Shown: positions 17,043 through 26,312, numbered from the stretch's first letter. The stretch is DNA of 64,000 nt from Psychrobacillus sp. FSL K6-4046 (GCF_038624605.1 NZ_CP152020.1:558001-622000); one strand, 5' to 3'. Program-made: numbers and translations. Notes: generated by a model from the sequence alone, not told the origin.

Positions 17043-17666
17043 TCAATAACTTAATTGAAAAGAGTAATAGAGACTATATTTTTGAACGCCTGTTGCTAGG
17101 TCGATGGATTTGTCTACTTCTTTCTCAAAGAGATCGATGTTGCCTTGTTGTTTTGCTATGACAGCTGCAATTGCGTGCTGCATCCATTCTTTTGGCAGTT
17201 GATTTTTTAGAGTAGTGGCCTCGTCAAAGTTTCCTTTAAGTGCTTCTGCGTATGCTATGTAATAAGTGCGAAGTGGTTCTTTGCTTATTTGTTTGGCTAG
17301 CTGCTCAAATTTGGAGACGTTGTTTTCAAAAAGTGCCAACATTGTTTTATATACTTCCTGCATATAGGGTTGTTTATGTCTTTTCAAAATCTCCTCTATG
17401 GAACGAACAATTTGTTCTTGATCACCAGTTTTTAAAGCTAGAGGGTAAGCAAATATGGGTTTTCGTTTATTCTTTTCCAAGTATTGTTCTATTTTATTTA
17501 GGTCCTTGGATTTATAAACGGTATACATTTGTGGAGCCACTAACAAAAGTAAATAAATTACTACAACTGATAAATAAATGAACCAGAATGGTAGCTCTAG
17601 AAACATCATTGCTGTTGCCAATATTACTCCTAATACAAAGATGAGTGCGTACTTTATTATTTTCAT
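17043..17666 (-). CDS. Membrane-anchored protein with TPR-like helical tail, unknown function
   Basis: A 207-residue protein with two N-terminal membrane helices (about 4-22 and 27-47) and a long cytosolic helical region. The spacing of Ala, Leu and Tyr there suggests tetratricopeptide-like repeats. AGGAGG lies six bases before the ATG. The 3' end runs to the edge of the 21-bp array. No family is recognised. It is transcribed against kbl and tdh and separates the two. Confidence 0.72.
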   Translation of the reverse strand: MKIIKYALIFVLGVILATAMMFLELPFWFIYLSVVVIYLLLLVAPQMYTVYKSKDLNKIEQYLEKNKRKPIFAYPLALKTGDQEQIVRSIEEILKRHKQPYMQEVYKTMLALFENNVSKFEQLAKQISKEPLRTYYIAYAEALKGNFDEATTLKNQLPKEWMQHAIAAVIAKQQGNIDLFEKEVDKSIDLATGVQKYSLYYSFQLSY

Positions 17667-17835
17667 AAATACCTCCTAATCTAATCATTATACCAAAAAT
17701 TGAAAATGTATATGGTTGTATTTCACGAATGAACACGATATAATTAATTCCTGACAAACATAGTCATATCAAGGTATTTTATTAATATAATGTACTTCCC
17801 AAAAATACAATTGTTTTTGAAAGGGAGAAATAAAG

Positions 17836-18795
17836 ATGAAAAAAATAATGGTTACCGGAGCATTAGGACAAATTGGCTCGGAGCTAGTGACGAAATTACG
17901 AAAAGAATATGGTTCAAATAATATTTTGGCAACAGATATCAGACATATAGTTTCACCAGTAACGGAAAGTGGCCCGTTTGATATCCTAGATGTAACAGAT
18001 GGTGAAAAAATGCATCAGCTCGCGAAGGAATTCCAAGCAGATACAATGGTTCATATGGCTGCATTACTTTCTGCAACAGCAGAAGCGAAACCACTTTTAG
18101 CATGGAATTTAAATATGGGTGGTCTAGTAAATGCTTTGGAAGCTTCACGTGAGCTAGGAATGCAATTCTTTACACCGAGTTCTATAGGCGCTTTTGGGCC
18201 ATCGACTCCTAAGAAAGACACGCCTCAGGATACATTGCAGCGTCCAACAACGATGTATGGAGTAAACAAAGTGTCTGGAGAATTGTTATGTGATTATTAC
18301 TTCCATAAATTTGGATTGGATACTAGAGGAGTACGTTTCCCAGGTTTGATCTCCAACGAGACATTACCAGGCGGGGGAACAACTGACTATGCAGTAGACA
18401 TTTACTATAAAGCATTAGAGGATGGAGCTTACACTTCTTATATCGCAGAAGGAACATTTATGGATATGATGTATATGCCGGATGCACTTCAAGCAATTGT
18501 CGATTTAATGGAGGCAGATCCATCTAAGTTAATCCATCGTAATGCATTTAATGTAACGGCAATGAGCTTTGAACCAGAACAAATTGCAGCTTCTATCCGA
18601 AAGGAAATACCAAACTTCCAGATGAGCTATGATGTGGATCCAGTTCGCCAAGCAATTGCTAACAGCTGGCCAGATAATATTGATGCGACAGCAGCTAAAG
18701 AAGAATGGGGCTTCTCCTATAAATATGATTTAGACGCAATGACAAAAGATATGCTACAAACATTAAAAATAAAAAAAACTGCAGGCTCCTTATAA
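17836..18795 (+). CDS. tdh: L-threonine 3-dehydrogenase, SDR (GalE-like) type
   Basis: A 319-residue extended SDR. The Rossmann motif GALGQIG lies at about 8-14. Catalytic Tyr and Lys are in [10 protein letters not shown] (about 142-151), with Ser in [10 protein letters not shown] before them. The block [15 protein letters not shown] (about 178-192) marks the short-chain threonine dehydrogenases, unlike the zinc-dependent Tdh of B. subtilis. It oxidises threonine to 2-amino-3-ketobutyrate with NAD, feeding Kbl at 15018. The ribosome site AAAGGGAG precedes the ATG. A terminator overlaps the stop codon. Confidence 0.88.
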   Translation: MKKIMVTGALGQIGSELVTKLRKEYGSNNILATDIRHIVSPVTESGPFDILDVTDGEKMHQLAKEFQADTMVHMAALLSATAEAKPLLAWNLNMGGLVNALEASRELGMQFFTPSSIGAFGPSTPKKDTPQDTLQRPTTMYGVNKVSGELLCDYYFHKFGLDTRGVRFPGLISNETLPGGGTTDYAVDIYYKALEDGAYTSYIAEGTFMDMMYMPDALQAIVDLMEADPSKLIHRNAFNVTAMSFEPEQIAASIRKEIPNFQMSYDVDPVRQAIANSWPDNIDATAAKEEWGFSYKYDLDAMTKDMLQTLKIKKTAGSL

Positions 18796-18811
18796 AAGGG
18801 CCTGTTTTTTT
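18782..18811 (+). terminator. Terminator overlapping the tdh stop codon
   Basis: CAGGC (18782-18786) pairs with GCCTG (18800-18804), with additional inner pairs, followed by seven T. Confidence 0.82.
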
Positions 18812-18950
18812 ATGTGTATGGCTTAATTTTTTCCTCGAAACATTCTCATTTATTCATAAAACACGCCTTTTAATGCAATACTAAGTAGAATATATTTCAT
18901 ACCAAATCTTTAACAAAGTTTTTAGAGAATAATAAATTTAACTAAAAGGG

Positions 18951-19008
18951 TTGAAATTTATCTGAAAAACGAATAATATGATTAATGTTGTTAAAATCGT
19001 TCGTGTTT
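18951..19008 (+). promoter_or_regulatory. Promoter with paired PurBox (PurR operator) for the purine permease
   Basis: TTGAAA (18951-18956) and TAATAT (18974-18979), spaced 17, form a sigma-A promoter. AAAAACGAATAATA (18965-18978) covers its -10 box. The inverted partner lies at 18995-19008 (minus strand AAACACGAACGATT). The two CGAA-centred boxes face each other 16 bases apart, the layout known for Bacillus PurR sites. No purine riboswitch is seen upstream. Confidence 0.72.
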
Positions 19009-19026
19009 AAGGAAGAAGGTAATAAG

Positions 19027-20328
19027 ATGTTTCGTTTGAAGGAACACGGTACCAATGTGAAGACTGAGCTTATTGCAGGAATGACCACATTCCTTACTAT
19101 GGTATATATTGTAGTGGTAAATCCAATTATTTTATCGGATGCAGGTGTACCACTAGACCAAGTATTTATGGCAACTATTATTTCTGCTGTTATCGGTACA
19201 TTATGGATGGCAATTTGCGCCAATTATCCAATAGCTATAGCTCCCGGTATGGGATTAAACGCATATTTCACTTATGCAGTTGTATTAGCATCAGATGGTA
19301 AAATTGATTATCTAACAGCATTTGCAGCTGTTTTTGTAGCGGGTATAATTTTTATTATTTTATCTTTAACACCTTTACGTGAAAAGTTAATTACCGCGAT
19401 TCCCTCTAATTTGAAGTATGCCATTACTGCAGGAATCGGTTTATTTATTGCTTTTTTAGGCTTACGTATGTCAAAGGTAGTTGTTGCTAGTGATAGCAAT
19501 TTGGTGATGTTAGGGGATTTAACTTCTCCAGGTGTTTTGCTGACGTTATTTGGTTTAATATTCACAGTCATTTTGATGGTGCGTAATATAAATGGTGCAT
19601 TATTTATCGGTATGGTCGTTACTGGTATTGTAGCTGCGCTTACCAATCAATTACAGATTGAAAAAGTGGTAGCTCTTCCTCACTTACCAGAAGGTATTTT
19701 AATTTGGAATCCAATAGAGGCAATTGGACAGGTTATTTCTTACGGTTTATATGGAGTAGTATTTTCCTTTATTTTAGTTACGCTGTTCGATACAACAGGT
19801 ACGATGGTTGGTGTCGCTAAGCAAGCTGGCTTGATGAAAGATGATAAGCTTCCACGAGCACGCCAAGCGCTATTAGCAGATTCAGTAGCTACTACTGTTG
19901 GATCAATGTTCGGAACTAGTCCAACAACAGCATTTGTTGAGTCTTCCTCAGGTGTAGCTGTTGGTGGTCGTACTGGTTTAACTAGCTTAACTGTAGCTGT
20001 GCTATTCATCGTTGCATCATTCTTCGGACCTTTAGTAGGTGCGCTGTCCAGTGTTGCAGCTATTACCTCGCCAACCTTAATTATCGTTGGCGCCTTGATG
20101 ATTGGATCTGTAAAAGAGATTGAGTGGAGTAAATTTGACGAAGCATTCCCAGCTTTCTTGATTATTTTAATCATGCCTCTTACATCAAGCATTTCAACAG
20201 GTATTGCTTTTGGATTTATCGTTTATCCACTGTTGAAAGTAATTAAAGGGGAAGCGAAAAAGGTTAATATCATGCTTTATATCTTCGCTGTCCTATTTGC
20301 ATTTCAATTAATTTTCTTACCACACTAA
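19027..20328 (+). CDS. NCS2/AzgA-type purine permease (hypoxanthine/guanine/adenine, PbuG/PbuO-like)
   Basis: A 433-residue permease with about 12-14 membrane helices. Family signatures are GMTTFLTMVYIVVVNP (about 19-34), APGMGLNAYFTY (about 73-84) and the FDTTGTMVG block near 250. AzgA-like members bring purine bases into the cell by proton symport. The start at 19027 follows AAGAAGG by eight bases. The paired PurBox in front argues for purine rather than uracil or xanthine transport, but the exact base cannot be told. Confidence 0.88.
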   Translation: MFRLKEHGTNVKTELIAGMTTFLTMVYIVVVNPIILSDAGVPLDQVFMATIISAVIGTLWMAICANYPIAIAPGMGLNAYFTYAVVLASDGKIDYLTAFAAVFVAGIIFIILSLTPLREKLITAIPSNLKYAITAGIGLFIAFLGLRMSKVVVASDSNLVMLGDLTSPGVLLTLFGLIFTVILMVRNINGALFIGMVVTGIVAALTNQLQIEKVVALPHLPEGILIWNPIEAIGQVISYGLYGVVFSFILVTLFDTTGTMVGVAKQAGLMKDDKLPRARQALLADSVATTVGSMFGTSPTTAFVESSSGVAVGGRTGLTSLTVAVLFIVASFFGPLVGALSSVAAITSPTLIIVGALMIGSVKEIEWSKFDEAFPAFLIILIMPLTSSISTGIAFGFIVYPLLKVIKGEAKKVNIMLYIFAVLFAFQLIFLPH

Positions 20329-20333
20329 TTCAT

Positions 20334-20371
20334 AAACGTGAGATCAGAAACTTGATTTCACGTTTTTTTTT
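20334..20371 (+). terminator. Terminator of the purine permease
   Basis: AAACGTGA (20334-20341) with TCACGTTT, plus inner pairs, is followed by a long T run. Confidence 0.9.
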
Positions 20372-20403
20372 AGTCAGCTTATTTGGAAATTCTTTCATTC
20401 TAT

Positions 20404-20524
20404 TTGTTTGGAGAGGAAGCGGCGACTCCTGGGGGAATAGCGCGAGCTGAAAGCCCCGCAGGAGCAAAGCGACGAGGAGATTGAAGCCGTGCCCCCGGAA
20501 AGCGTCCGCTGTAACGGAAAACAA
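20404..20524 (+). repeat. Dispersed 121-bp element, copy A (GGCGACTCC family)
   Basis: The element begins with TTGTTT and ends with AAAACAA, a short terminal inverted repeat. It contains GGCGACTCCTGGGGG and GGAAAGCGTCCGC blocks. A nearly identical inverted copy lies at 36528-36648. Related shortened or diverged copies lie at 28315, 29429, 36881, 45733 and 52831. There is no coding potential. It looks like a small non-autonomous element or structured RNA repeat, typical of Bacillales intergenic DNA. Confidence 0.88.
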
Positions 20525-20546
20525 TTACAAAAATTTAAATAGAAGC

Positions 20547-20588
20547 CTCGAAAATTTTACCAGGTCGTAGATTTTTCGAGTCTTTTTA
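20547..20588 (+). terminator. Terminator-like hairpin between the repeat and a micro-ORF
   Basis: CTCGAAAA (20547-20554) pairs with TTTTCGAG (20573-20580), followed by TCTTTTTATTT. No complete gene ends here; it may be left from a lost gene. Confidence 0.7.
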
Positions 20589-20602
20589 TTTGGAGGAGAG
20601 AA

Positions 20603-20623
20603 ATGTCTCAACCGCTTTTTTAA
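20603..20623 (+). CDS. Six-codon micro-ORF with strong ribosome site (MSQPLF)
   Basis: GGAGGAG sits a few bases before an ATG that starts a six-codon frame ending at TAA. It lies 65 bases before the next gene. It could be a leader peptide or the stump of a gene removed with the neighbouring repeat. Chance is also possible; the ribosome site is the only support. Confidence 0.25.
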   Translation: MSQPLF

Positions 20624-20687
20624 AAGGAATTTTCGTGTAAATGTAGAACTAAACGAAGAACTTATTATGTTGTAAAGGGAGGGCTTC

Positions 20688-20909
20688 ATGTTTAAAATTG
20701 TTCTATTTGTAATAATAGTGATTTCTTTCTATGTAATTACTATATGGCAATATAGGAATCCCACAAAGGCTATTAGTTTATCAAATAAAAAAGCCTACCT
20801 TGAAGATCCTCGAGTAGATGAGGAGTTAGTTAGGCGTTCCATTAAAATAAGAGCTATTTTCTTTAGTATTGCTTTTATCTTAATAACTATGGTGACCTTC
20901 GTTAGTTGA
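20688..20909 (+). CDS. Small two-helix membrane protein, unknown function
   Basis: A 73-residue protein with a hydrophobic helix at each end (about 3-20 and 53-72). A charged loop between them includes PRVDEELVRRSIKIR. The ribosome site AAAGGGAGGG precedes the ATG. It ends at a bidirectional terminator shared with the convergent yjiH-like gene. No family is recognised. Confidence 0.72.
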   Translation: MFKIVLFVIIVISFYVITIWQYRNPTKAISLSNKKAYLEDPRVDEELVRRSIKIRAIFFSIAFILITMVTFVS

Positions 20910-20924
20910 TTTCTAATACTATAG

Positions 20925-20957
20925 AAAAAACGCTTGGAGTTTTCCAAGCGTTTTCCT
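20925..20957. terminator. Bidirectional terminator between convergent genes
   Basis: AAAACGCTTGGA and TCCAAGCGTTTT (about 20927-20938 with 20943-20954) form a strong stem, with T-rich sequence on the plus strand and A-rich sequence upstream, so it can serve both directions. Confidence 0.88.
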
Positions 20958-20958
20958 T

Positions 20959-22299
20959 TTAAAATAGTATATGTGCAACTGCTGCTATGATTGGGAATGA
21001 AATCAGCGTACGTAATAAGAAAATAACGATTAAGTCTTTGAAATTAACCGGTATTTTAGAGCCGAGTAATAATCCGCCAACCTCAGACATGTAGATCAAC
21101 TGAGTAACTGACATAGTTGCTATAAAGAATCTTGTAAGCTCAGAGTCAATTGATGCACCTAAAATAGTAGGCAGGAACATATCGGCAAAGCCGACTACCA
21201 TTGTTTGTGCAGCCTCAGCAGCTTCAGGTATACCGAATAATAGAAGCAATGGCTCAAATGGTTTACCTAAGATGGTGAAGAAAGGAGTATACTCTGCAAG
21301 CATTAATGCAATAGTTCCAAATGCTAATACTACTGGAGCAACACCAATATACATATCGATAACATTCTTAATTCCATCTGAGAAGAACTTTGTAATAGAC
21401 CGGTTTTTATTAGCGGTGTTTAATGCGTTTTCTAAACCGTGTGTAACTGCATTATAATTCTCAGGGAATTTCTCTGCATCCAAGTCTAATGGGCGTCCAT
21501 CAATATGCACATCTTCTTTGCCAGCTAAAGGATAAATACGAGGCATGATAAATGCCAGGACAACACCACATAGCAGAACAGTTAAGTAATAGGGAGCAAA
21601 GTATTTCTCTAAACCGACTTGTTCCAATACGACGATACAGAAGGTAATAGATACAACGGAAAAAGTAGAACCAATAATAGCTGCTTCTTTTTTCGTGTAA
21701 TAGCCCTCTTCATATTGTCTACTAGTCAACAAGACCCCAATTGTTCCATCTCCAACCCAGGATGTAAGTGCATCAACTGCTGAGCGTCCTGGGAGCTTAA
21801 ATAGAGGGCGCATGATTTTAACCATCATCGTGCCGAAAAACTCCAGTAATCCGAAATTTAAAAGAAGGGGAAGGAGTAGTCCCGCGAATAGGAAAATCGT
21901 AAATAGGAAGGAAACCAACCCATCAGGAGCTAACAAAAGTCCTCCCGTATCCTCGCTCCAAATAGCCTCTGGACCAATTTGGAAAATGATTAAGACAGAA
22001 AAAATTGCACCGACAACTCTTGTGATTGTCCAAAATATAGAAACCTTAAAAAGATTGTTAATAAATGATTCGTTCTTTGGTATAAATAAAAATATTAGAG
22101 AACCAATAGCCGCAAGGAATAAGGTGATTAAAGCAATCCAATGAACAATAGGTTCAAGTACACCAGATAATAGACTTGCAAACCATGCGATAGGAATCTT
22201 TATTTCTCCTCCGATTGGTAACGGGATCATGAAAAGGATGACACCAGCTATAGAAGGGAGAAGAAAGAGAAGCCAAGTAAATAAGCTGAATTTTTTCAA
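20959..22299 (-). CDS. yjiH: YjiH family membrane protein (nucleoside-recognition/Gate-like)
   Basis: A 446-residue polytopic protein with about ten membrane helices. It has gate-type glycine motifs such as TSWVGDGTIGVLLTSRQYEEG (about 188 on) and FADMFLPTILGASI near the end, as in YjiH and nucleoside-recognition proteins. The substrate is unknown. Translation seems to start at TTG 22299: an in-frame stop lies a short way upstream and no ATG is available. The ribosome site is weak. Confidence 0.82.
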   Translation of the reverse strand: MKKFSLFTWLLFLLPSIAGVILFMIPLPIGGEIKIPIAWFASLLSGVLEPIVHWIALITLFLAAIGSLIFLFIPKNESFINNLFKVSIFWTITRVVGAIFSVLIIFQIGPEAIWSEDTGGLLLAPDGLVSFLFTIFLFAGLLLPLLLNFGLLEFFGTMMVKIMRPLFKLPGRSAVDALTSWVGDGTIGVLLTSRQYEEGYYTKKEAAIIGSTFSVVSITFCIVVLEQVGLEKYFAPYYLTVLLCGVVLAFIMPRIYPLAGKEDVHIDGRPLDLDAEKFPENYNAVTHGLENALNTANKNRSITKFFSDGIKNVIDMYIGVAPVVLAFGTIALMLAEYTPFFTILGKPFEPLLLLFGIPEAAEAAQTMVVGFADMFLPTILGASIDSELTRFFIATMSVTQLIYMSEVGGLLLGSKIPVNFKDLIVIFLLRTLISFPIIAAVAHILF

Positions 22300-22401
22300 G
22301 TGAAGGCCAACTTTCTTTTTGAATAATTATGCATGAAATAGATGTTTTACACATGATAATTCATTAGAGAAGCTAAGTCTATAGCTATGAGCAATGTTCT
22401 A

Positions 22402-23088
22402 TTATTCGAAATCTTTATTAAAATCGTATGTGTAGAAGCGTTCAAAGTGTAACCAGTTTTCTGCTTCTGGTTCTCCGTCAGCTAGACGTTTTTCCATTTC
22501 TTCAAGCATCCAAGCTGTTTGAGAAATGTGGGCACGCATAGAACCCATTTTTTCTTCACTCGATTCAGAAATGTTATGGATGATGTCTGGTTCTCCTAAC
22601 ACCTCTTTCGAATCATTGGAAAAAGCTAGTGCGTATACCTTTGGACGTTGATCCTTTGGCATTCTTCGTACTGCACGAATCATTGCTCTACCGGTCGCGT
22701 CATGGTCAGGATGCACAGCATAGTTAGGATAGAAGGTAATAACTAAAGAAGGGTTCGTATCAGCGATTAAATCCTTCATCATTTGGACCATTTTTTCATC
22801 ATCTTCAAATTCTACTGTTTTGTCACGAAGACCCATCATTCTTAAATCGGTAACGCCCATTGCTTTTGCAGAGGCTAGCAGCTCTTGCTTGCGAACTTGT
22901 GGCAGTGTCTCGCGAGTTGCAAAAGGAGGGTTTCCAAGATTGCGACCCATTTCCCCTAAGGTCAAGCATGCGTATGTAACAGGGATTCCTTGTTTTACAT
23001 AAGTAGCTATTGTTCCAGAAACTCCAAAAGCCTCGTCATCTGGGTGAGGGAATACGACCAACACAGATCGTTCCATTGGTAAAGTCAT
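22402..23088 (-). CDS. bshB2: Bacillithiol biosynthesis deacetylase BshB2
   Basis: A 228-residue LmbE/PIG-L-family zinc deacetylase. The metal motif HPDDE is at about 15-19 and the HPDHDATG block near 135. BshB enzymes remove the acetyl group from N-acetylglucosaminyl-malate in bacillithiol synthesis. AGGAGG lies in the short gap after yojF, so the two genes are cotranscribed, an association common in Bacillales. Bacillithiol, the low-molecular-weight thiol, also fits the copper block earlier in the window. Confidence 0.92.
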   Translation of the reverse strand: MTLPMERSVLVVFPHPDDEAFGVSGTIATYVKQGIPVTYACLTLGEMGRNLGNPPFATRETLPQVRKQELLASAKAMGVTDLRMMGLRDKTVEFEDDEKMVQMMKDLIADTNPSLVITFYPNYAVHPDHDATGRAMIRAVRRMPKDQRPKVYALAFSNDSKEVLGEPDIIHNISESSEEKMGSMRAHISQTAWMLEEMEKRLADGEPEAENWLHFERFYTYDFNKDFE

Positions 23089-23100
23089 TTTTCTTCCTCC

Positions 23101-23451
23101 TTAATATGTAAACGGTGTTTTGCTAATTTCAAGTGCGACTGCAAGCTTTCCACTTTGATCGTGACCAGCCATTAATAATCTACCATGCTCATCTAATTCA
23201 TAATGTGTAATACCTTGAGCATATACCCATCCATGAGGGAGCTTTAAACCTACACGATGAGGAGCTTCTCCAGCTACCTTACCAAGCTCGTAGCGAATCA
23301 CCACATTGCGAATAAATGCACCAGCATTAAATACGTTTTCGTTGAAATGAGTGGCATAAGCACCATTTGTTGTTTCTAAATGAATGTATACATCTTCATT
23401 TGCAAAGCTATTTAATAGCTCTTGTAATTGTTCCTTATTCACTATTTCCAT
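23101..23451 (-). CDS. yojF: YojF family protein (DUF1806)
   Basis: A 116-residue protein, matching the usual YojF length when started at ATG 23451 behind AGGAGG. It is a soluble alpha/beta protein with conserved TNGAYATHFN and VGLKLPHGWVYAQGIT stretches. Its function is not established, but YojF is regularly encoded next to BshB2, suggesting a link to bacillithiol metabolism. bshB2 starts 12 bases after its stop. Confidence 0.88.
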   Translation of the reverse strand: MEIVNKEQLQELLNSFANEDVYIHLETTNGAYATHFNENVFNAGAFIRNVVIRYELGKVAGEAPHRVGLKLPHGWVYAQGITHYELDEHGRLLMAGHDQSGKLAVALEISKTPFTY

Positions 23452-23554
23452 ACTTTCATTGCCTCCTAGCATACTGTCTGTTAATAGTATAATGAAAAAT
23501 AGTTCAGCAAGCGAATGATTGAGCCACCGTTCTGATGGCAATTTACTATACAAG

Positions 23555-23588
23555 TAAAAACTCGCAAAGCCCTGTTAGACTTTGCGAG
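23555..23588 (-). terminator. Terminator of pdxK on the minus strand
   Basis: CTCGCAAAG and CTTTGCGAG (23561-23569 with 23580-23588) form a 9-bp stem, followed on the minus strand by TTTTT. Confidence 0.88.
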
Positions 23589-23599
23589 TAAGGGGTTTA

Positions 23600-24433
23600 T
23601 TAGACTGTAGTTGTTGTCACTTCTGGAGCACCGAATTTTCCTTTAGCGCCGTGAAGTACAGGTCCTACGTATTGGTTTAACTTCCAGCCGTGAGCGATTG
23701 CAGAGGAAACAAATTCTTTAGCCTCAAGTACAGACTCAGCAACAGAAAGACCATTTGCTAGGTTTGCTGTAATTGCAGCAGCAAATGTACAGCCAGCACC
23801 ATGGTTGTAAGTCGTTTCCGTTTTTTCTGTTTCTAATAATGTATGAGTTTGTCCATCATAGAAAAGGTCGACTGCTTTATCGTGGGCCAATTGTTTACCG
23901 CCCTTAATCACTACGTTTTTCGCCCCAAGCTCATGAATTTTTTCGGCAGCTGCCTTCATATCTTCGATTGATTTAAGTATTCCCAGTCCTGAAAGCTGAC
24001 CAGCTTCAAATAGATTTGGAGTAACAACAAGTGCACGTGGCAATAAATGAGTGATCATGGAGTCTACAGTACCAGGGTTCAATACCTCATCCTCGCCCTT
24101 ACATACCATGACAGGATCGATTACGATACTAGTTACACCAGACTCTTCAATAATTTTACCTGCTGCTTCGATAATATCCTCGGTACTTAGCATTCCAGTT
24201 TTAATAGCATCTACATTAGTGGATAAAGCCGTTTTTGCTTGACGTTTAATTTCATCCACAGGAAGGGAAAACACATGGTGACTCCAATTATTATCCGGGT
24301 CCATTGTAGCGATGACAGTGAGAACATTCATACCATAGGTTCCATGCTCTTGGAATGTTTTTAAGTCTGCTTGTATACCAGCGCCGCCAGAAGTATCAGA
24401 ACCTGCAATTGTTAATGTTTTTTTAATAGACAT
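23600..24433 (-). CDS. pdxK: Pyridoxal/HMP kinase of the ThiD/PdxK family
   Basis: A 277-residue ribokinase-like enzyme. The substrate motif GSDTSGGAGIQADLKTF is near residues 9-25, and the anion-hole and catalytic Asp motif GAGCTFAAAI is near 218. In B. subtilis the gene at this place beside ung (ywdB) is pdxK, able to phosphorylate pyridoxal and hydroxymethylpyrimidine. The start at 24433 follows AAAGGAG by eight bases; the longer upstream frame has no ribosome site. ThiD proper cannot be excluded from sequence alone. Confidence 0.85.
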   Translation of the reverse strand: MSIKKTLTIAGSDTSGGAGIQADLKTFQEHGTYGMNVLTVIATMDPDNNWSHHVFSLPVDEIKRQAKTALSTNVDAIKTGMLSTEDIIEAAGKIIEESGVTSIVIDPVMVCKGEDEVLNPGTVDSMITHLLPRALVVTPNLFEAGQLSGLGILKSIEDMKAAAEKIHELGAKNVVIKGGKQLAHDKAVDLFYDGQTHTLLETEKTETTYNHGAGCTFAAAITANLANGLSVAESVLEAKEFVSSAIAHGWKLNQYVGPVLHGAKGKFGAPEVTTTTV

Positions 24434-24498
24434 GTAAAAGTTCTCCTTTTGCGTGAAAGTTATTTCATTAATTGTATCAGATAGATATGAAAATTCAA

Positions 24499-24756
24499 TT
24501 ACGGCAGCTTTGGAGCAGTCCAAAGCTTGAACACTATAAAAGCAAATGTGATTGAAACGAAAAGAGTTATCGTCCCGCCAATATAAATGTTATTTATATA
24601 AAGTGAGATAGTTAAGTAAACAAGGATTCCTATAAAAAATATAGTTCCTAGTAAAAAGCAACCGAAACCCATACTCGTTGCCTTTGGTGGAACATCGTTT
24701 TTTACAGCTGCATTCTCCAGTTTTTTTAGTTTTTCTCGAAATTCAAAATTTGCCAT
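24499..24756 (-). CDS. Small membrane protein, unknown function
   Basis: An 85-residue protein with a charged N-terminus (MANFEFREKLKKLENAA) and two membrane helices (about 29-50 and 56-78). AAGGGG lies eight bases before ATG 24756. It is probably cotranscribed with pdxK, whose start lies 65 bases further on. No family is recognised. Confidence 0.7.
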   Translation of the reverse strand: MANFEFREKLKKLENAAVKNDVPPKATSMGFGCFLLGTIFFIGILVYLTISLYINNIYIGGTITLFVSITFAFIVFKLWTAPKLP

Positions 24757-24862
24757 ATGCAATTCCCCTTTTTACCATCGTATCATTGGGCGGAATAGTT
24801 GTTAATAGGGAAACTTTTCGATACTGTAAACGTAGTAGTTTAATAGAAGGAGAGGGATGAGG

Positions 24863-25618
24863 ATGAAACAAGATGACAAGATTCGAGAAATGGAAAAGCT
24901 ATTAAAAGAATTGAAAGCTCAAAATGAGGAAAGTGCTGCTACCATCGTAGAAGATTCTCCTAGGCGAGGAGGGTTAAACCTCTGGAGGATGCCATTATTT
25001 TTATCTAGATTCAAATTTAAAACAATCTTGCTCATCTCAGTCTTAGCATTCTTACTAATTGCAGCATTGCCATTTGCAGCATTCTGGGCGATCCAAGGTA
25101 GTACCTTTACGGAATCCAAGGGTTCCTTTGTTGAAAGAGTACAAGGTCTTAATGAGTTATCAACTGCGCAAGCGTATACGAAAGTAATTATAGAACGACA
25201 AGATAATGCAGTATTTGGAAAAGAGATTGGACTAGACTTACCAGGAACCAAAAGGCAGCTTTTAGTCGTAGTTCCAGGATCCGTGAAGGCAGGGGTTAAT
25301 TTTTCAGAGGTAACCGAATCAGATATTAAGGTTAATGAAGAAAACAAGACTGCTGTTTTAACATTGCCTAAACCAGAATTTTTAGGAGGACCTGAAATAC
25401 TGTTTGACCAAGTAGAGGTATTTTCGTATGAAGGATTATTTCGTGAAAAGGCAGACATAGAAGAAGCCTATGAACTAGCTGCAACCGCCAAAGAAATGAT
25501 GATTGAAGAATCTACCGGACAAGGTATTCTGGAGCTTGCAGAAGAAAATGCCGTAAAATCCGTACAGGAAATGTTCCAGCTCATTGAATATGACGTGCAA
25601 GTGGAGTTTAAGGAGTGA
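24863..25618 (+). CDS. DUF4230 membrane-anchored protein
   Basis: A 251-residue protein with a short coiled N-terminus, one membrane helix near 55-75 and a C-terminal extracellular domain of about 170 residues of DUF4230 type. ATG 24863 was chosen because GGAGAGGG ends just before the alternative ATG at 24857, which is too close. It precedes ung by four bases. The role is unknown. Confidence 0.8.
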   Translation: MKQDDKIREMEKLLKELKAQNEESAATIVEDSPRRGGLNLWRMPLFLSRFKFKTILLISVLAFLLIAALPFAAFWAIQGSTFTESKGSFVERVQGLNELSTAQAYTKVIIERQDNAVFGKEIGLDLPGTKRQLLVVVPGSVKAGVNFSEVTESDIKVNEENKTAVLTLPKPEFLGGPEILFDQVEVFSYEGLFREKADIEEAYELAATAKEMMIEESTGQGILELAEENAVKSVQEMFQLIEYDVQVEFKE

Positions 25619-25622
25619 TTAA

Positions 25623-26276
25623 ATGCCAAATTGGAAAGAATTATTAGGTGCAGAATGGGATAAGCCTTACTTTAAGGAGTTACAGTCCTTTCTAGATCAG
25701 GAATTTGCTGAGCACACGATCTATCCACCACGAGAAGAGGTGGGAAGTGCGTTTCGATCAACGCCATATGATGCTGTAAAGGTGGTTATACTTGGGCAAG
25801 ATCCCTATCATGGCCCAGGACAGGCCCATGGCTTAAGCTTTTCAGTAAAGCCAGGAGTTAAAATTCCACCAAGCTTGCGTAACATGTTCAAGGAGCTAGA
25901 AGATGATTTAGGATGTCCAATCCCTTCACACGGTTATCTAGAAAAATGGGCGAAGCAGGGTGTCTTGTTGTTAAATACGGTTTTAACTGTCAGAGCAGGT
26001 GAGGCAAACTCGCATAAAGGCATGGGCTGGGAGCGCTTCACAGATACCGTTATACAGAAGCTATCTGAACGTGAAAAGCCAATTATTTTTGTTTTATGGG
26101 GTAAGCCTGCACAAGCTAAGTTAAAGCTGATCGACACGACCAAACACTACATTATCCAATCAACTCACCCAAGTCCTCTAAGTGCTCATCGAGGATTCTT
26201 GGGAAGCAGACCCTACTCTCAAATAAATGAACAGTTAGTGTCCATGAATGAAAAGCCAATCGATTTTTGCCTCTAA
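25623..26276 (+). CDS. ung: Uracil-DNA glycosylase
   Basis: A 217-residue family 1 uracil-DNA glycosylase, which removes uracil from DNA as the first step of base-excision repair. The water-activating motif [13 protein letters not shown] is near 59-71 and the DNA-intercalation motif [10 protein letters not shown] near 183-192. It sits in a run with ywdI and ywdK, as in B. subtilis. The start ATG follows AAGGAG, which lies inside the end of the upstream gene. Confidence 0.96.
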   Translation: MPNWKELLGAEWDKPYFKELQSFLDQEFAEHTIYPPREEVGSAFRSTPYDAVKVVILGQDPYHGPGQAHGLSFSVKPGVKIPPSLRNMFKELEDDLGCPIPSHGYLEKWAKQGVLLLNTVLTVRAGEANSHKGMGWERFTDTVIQKLSEREKPIIFVLWGKPAQAKLKLIDTTKHYIIQSTHPSPLSAHRGFLGSRPYSQINEQLVSMNEKPIDFCL

Positions 26277-26312
26277 TTATGCTAGGATAACGATAGAAAG
26301 TAGGGAGAAAAA

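Noticed and set aside
18796-18950. Purine riboswitch before the purine permease
   Set aside because: The conserved loop and core bases of the purine aptamer were not found; the PurR boxes explain the region better.
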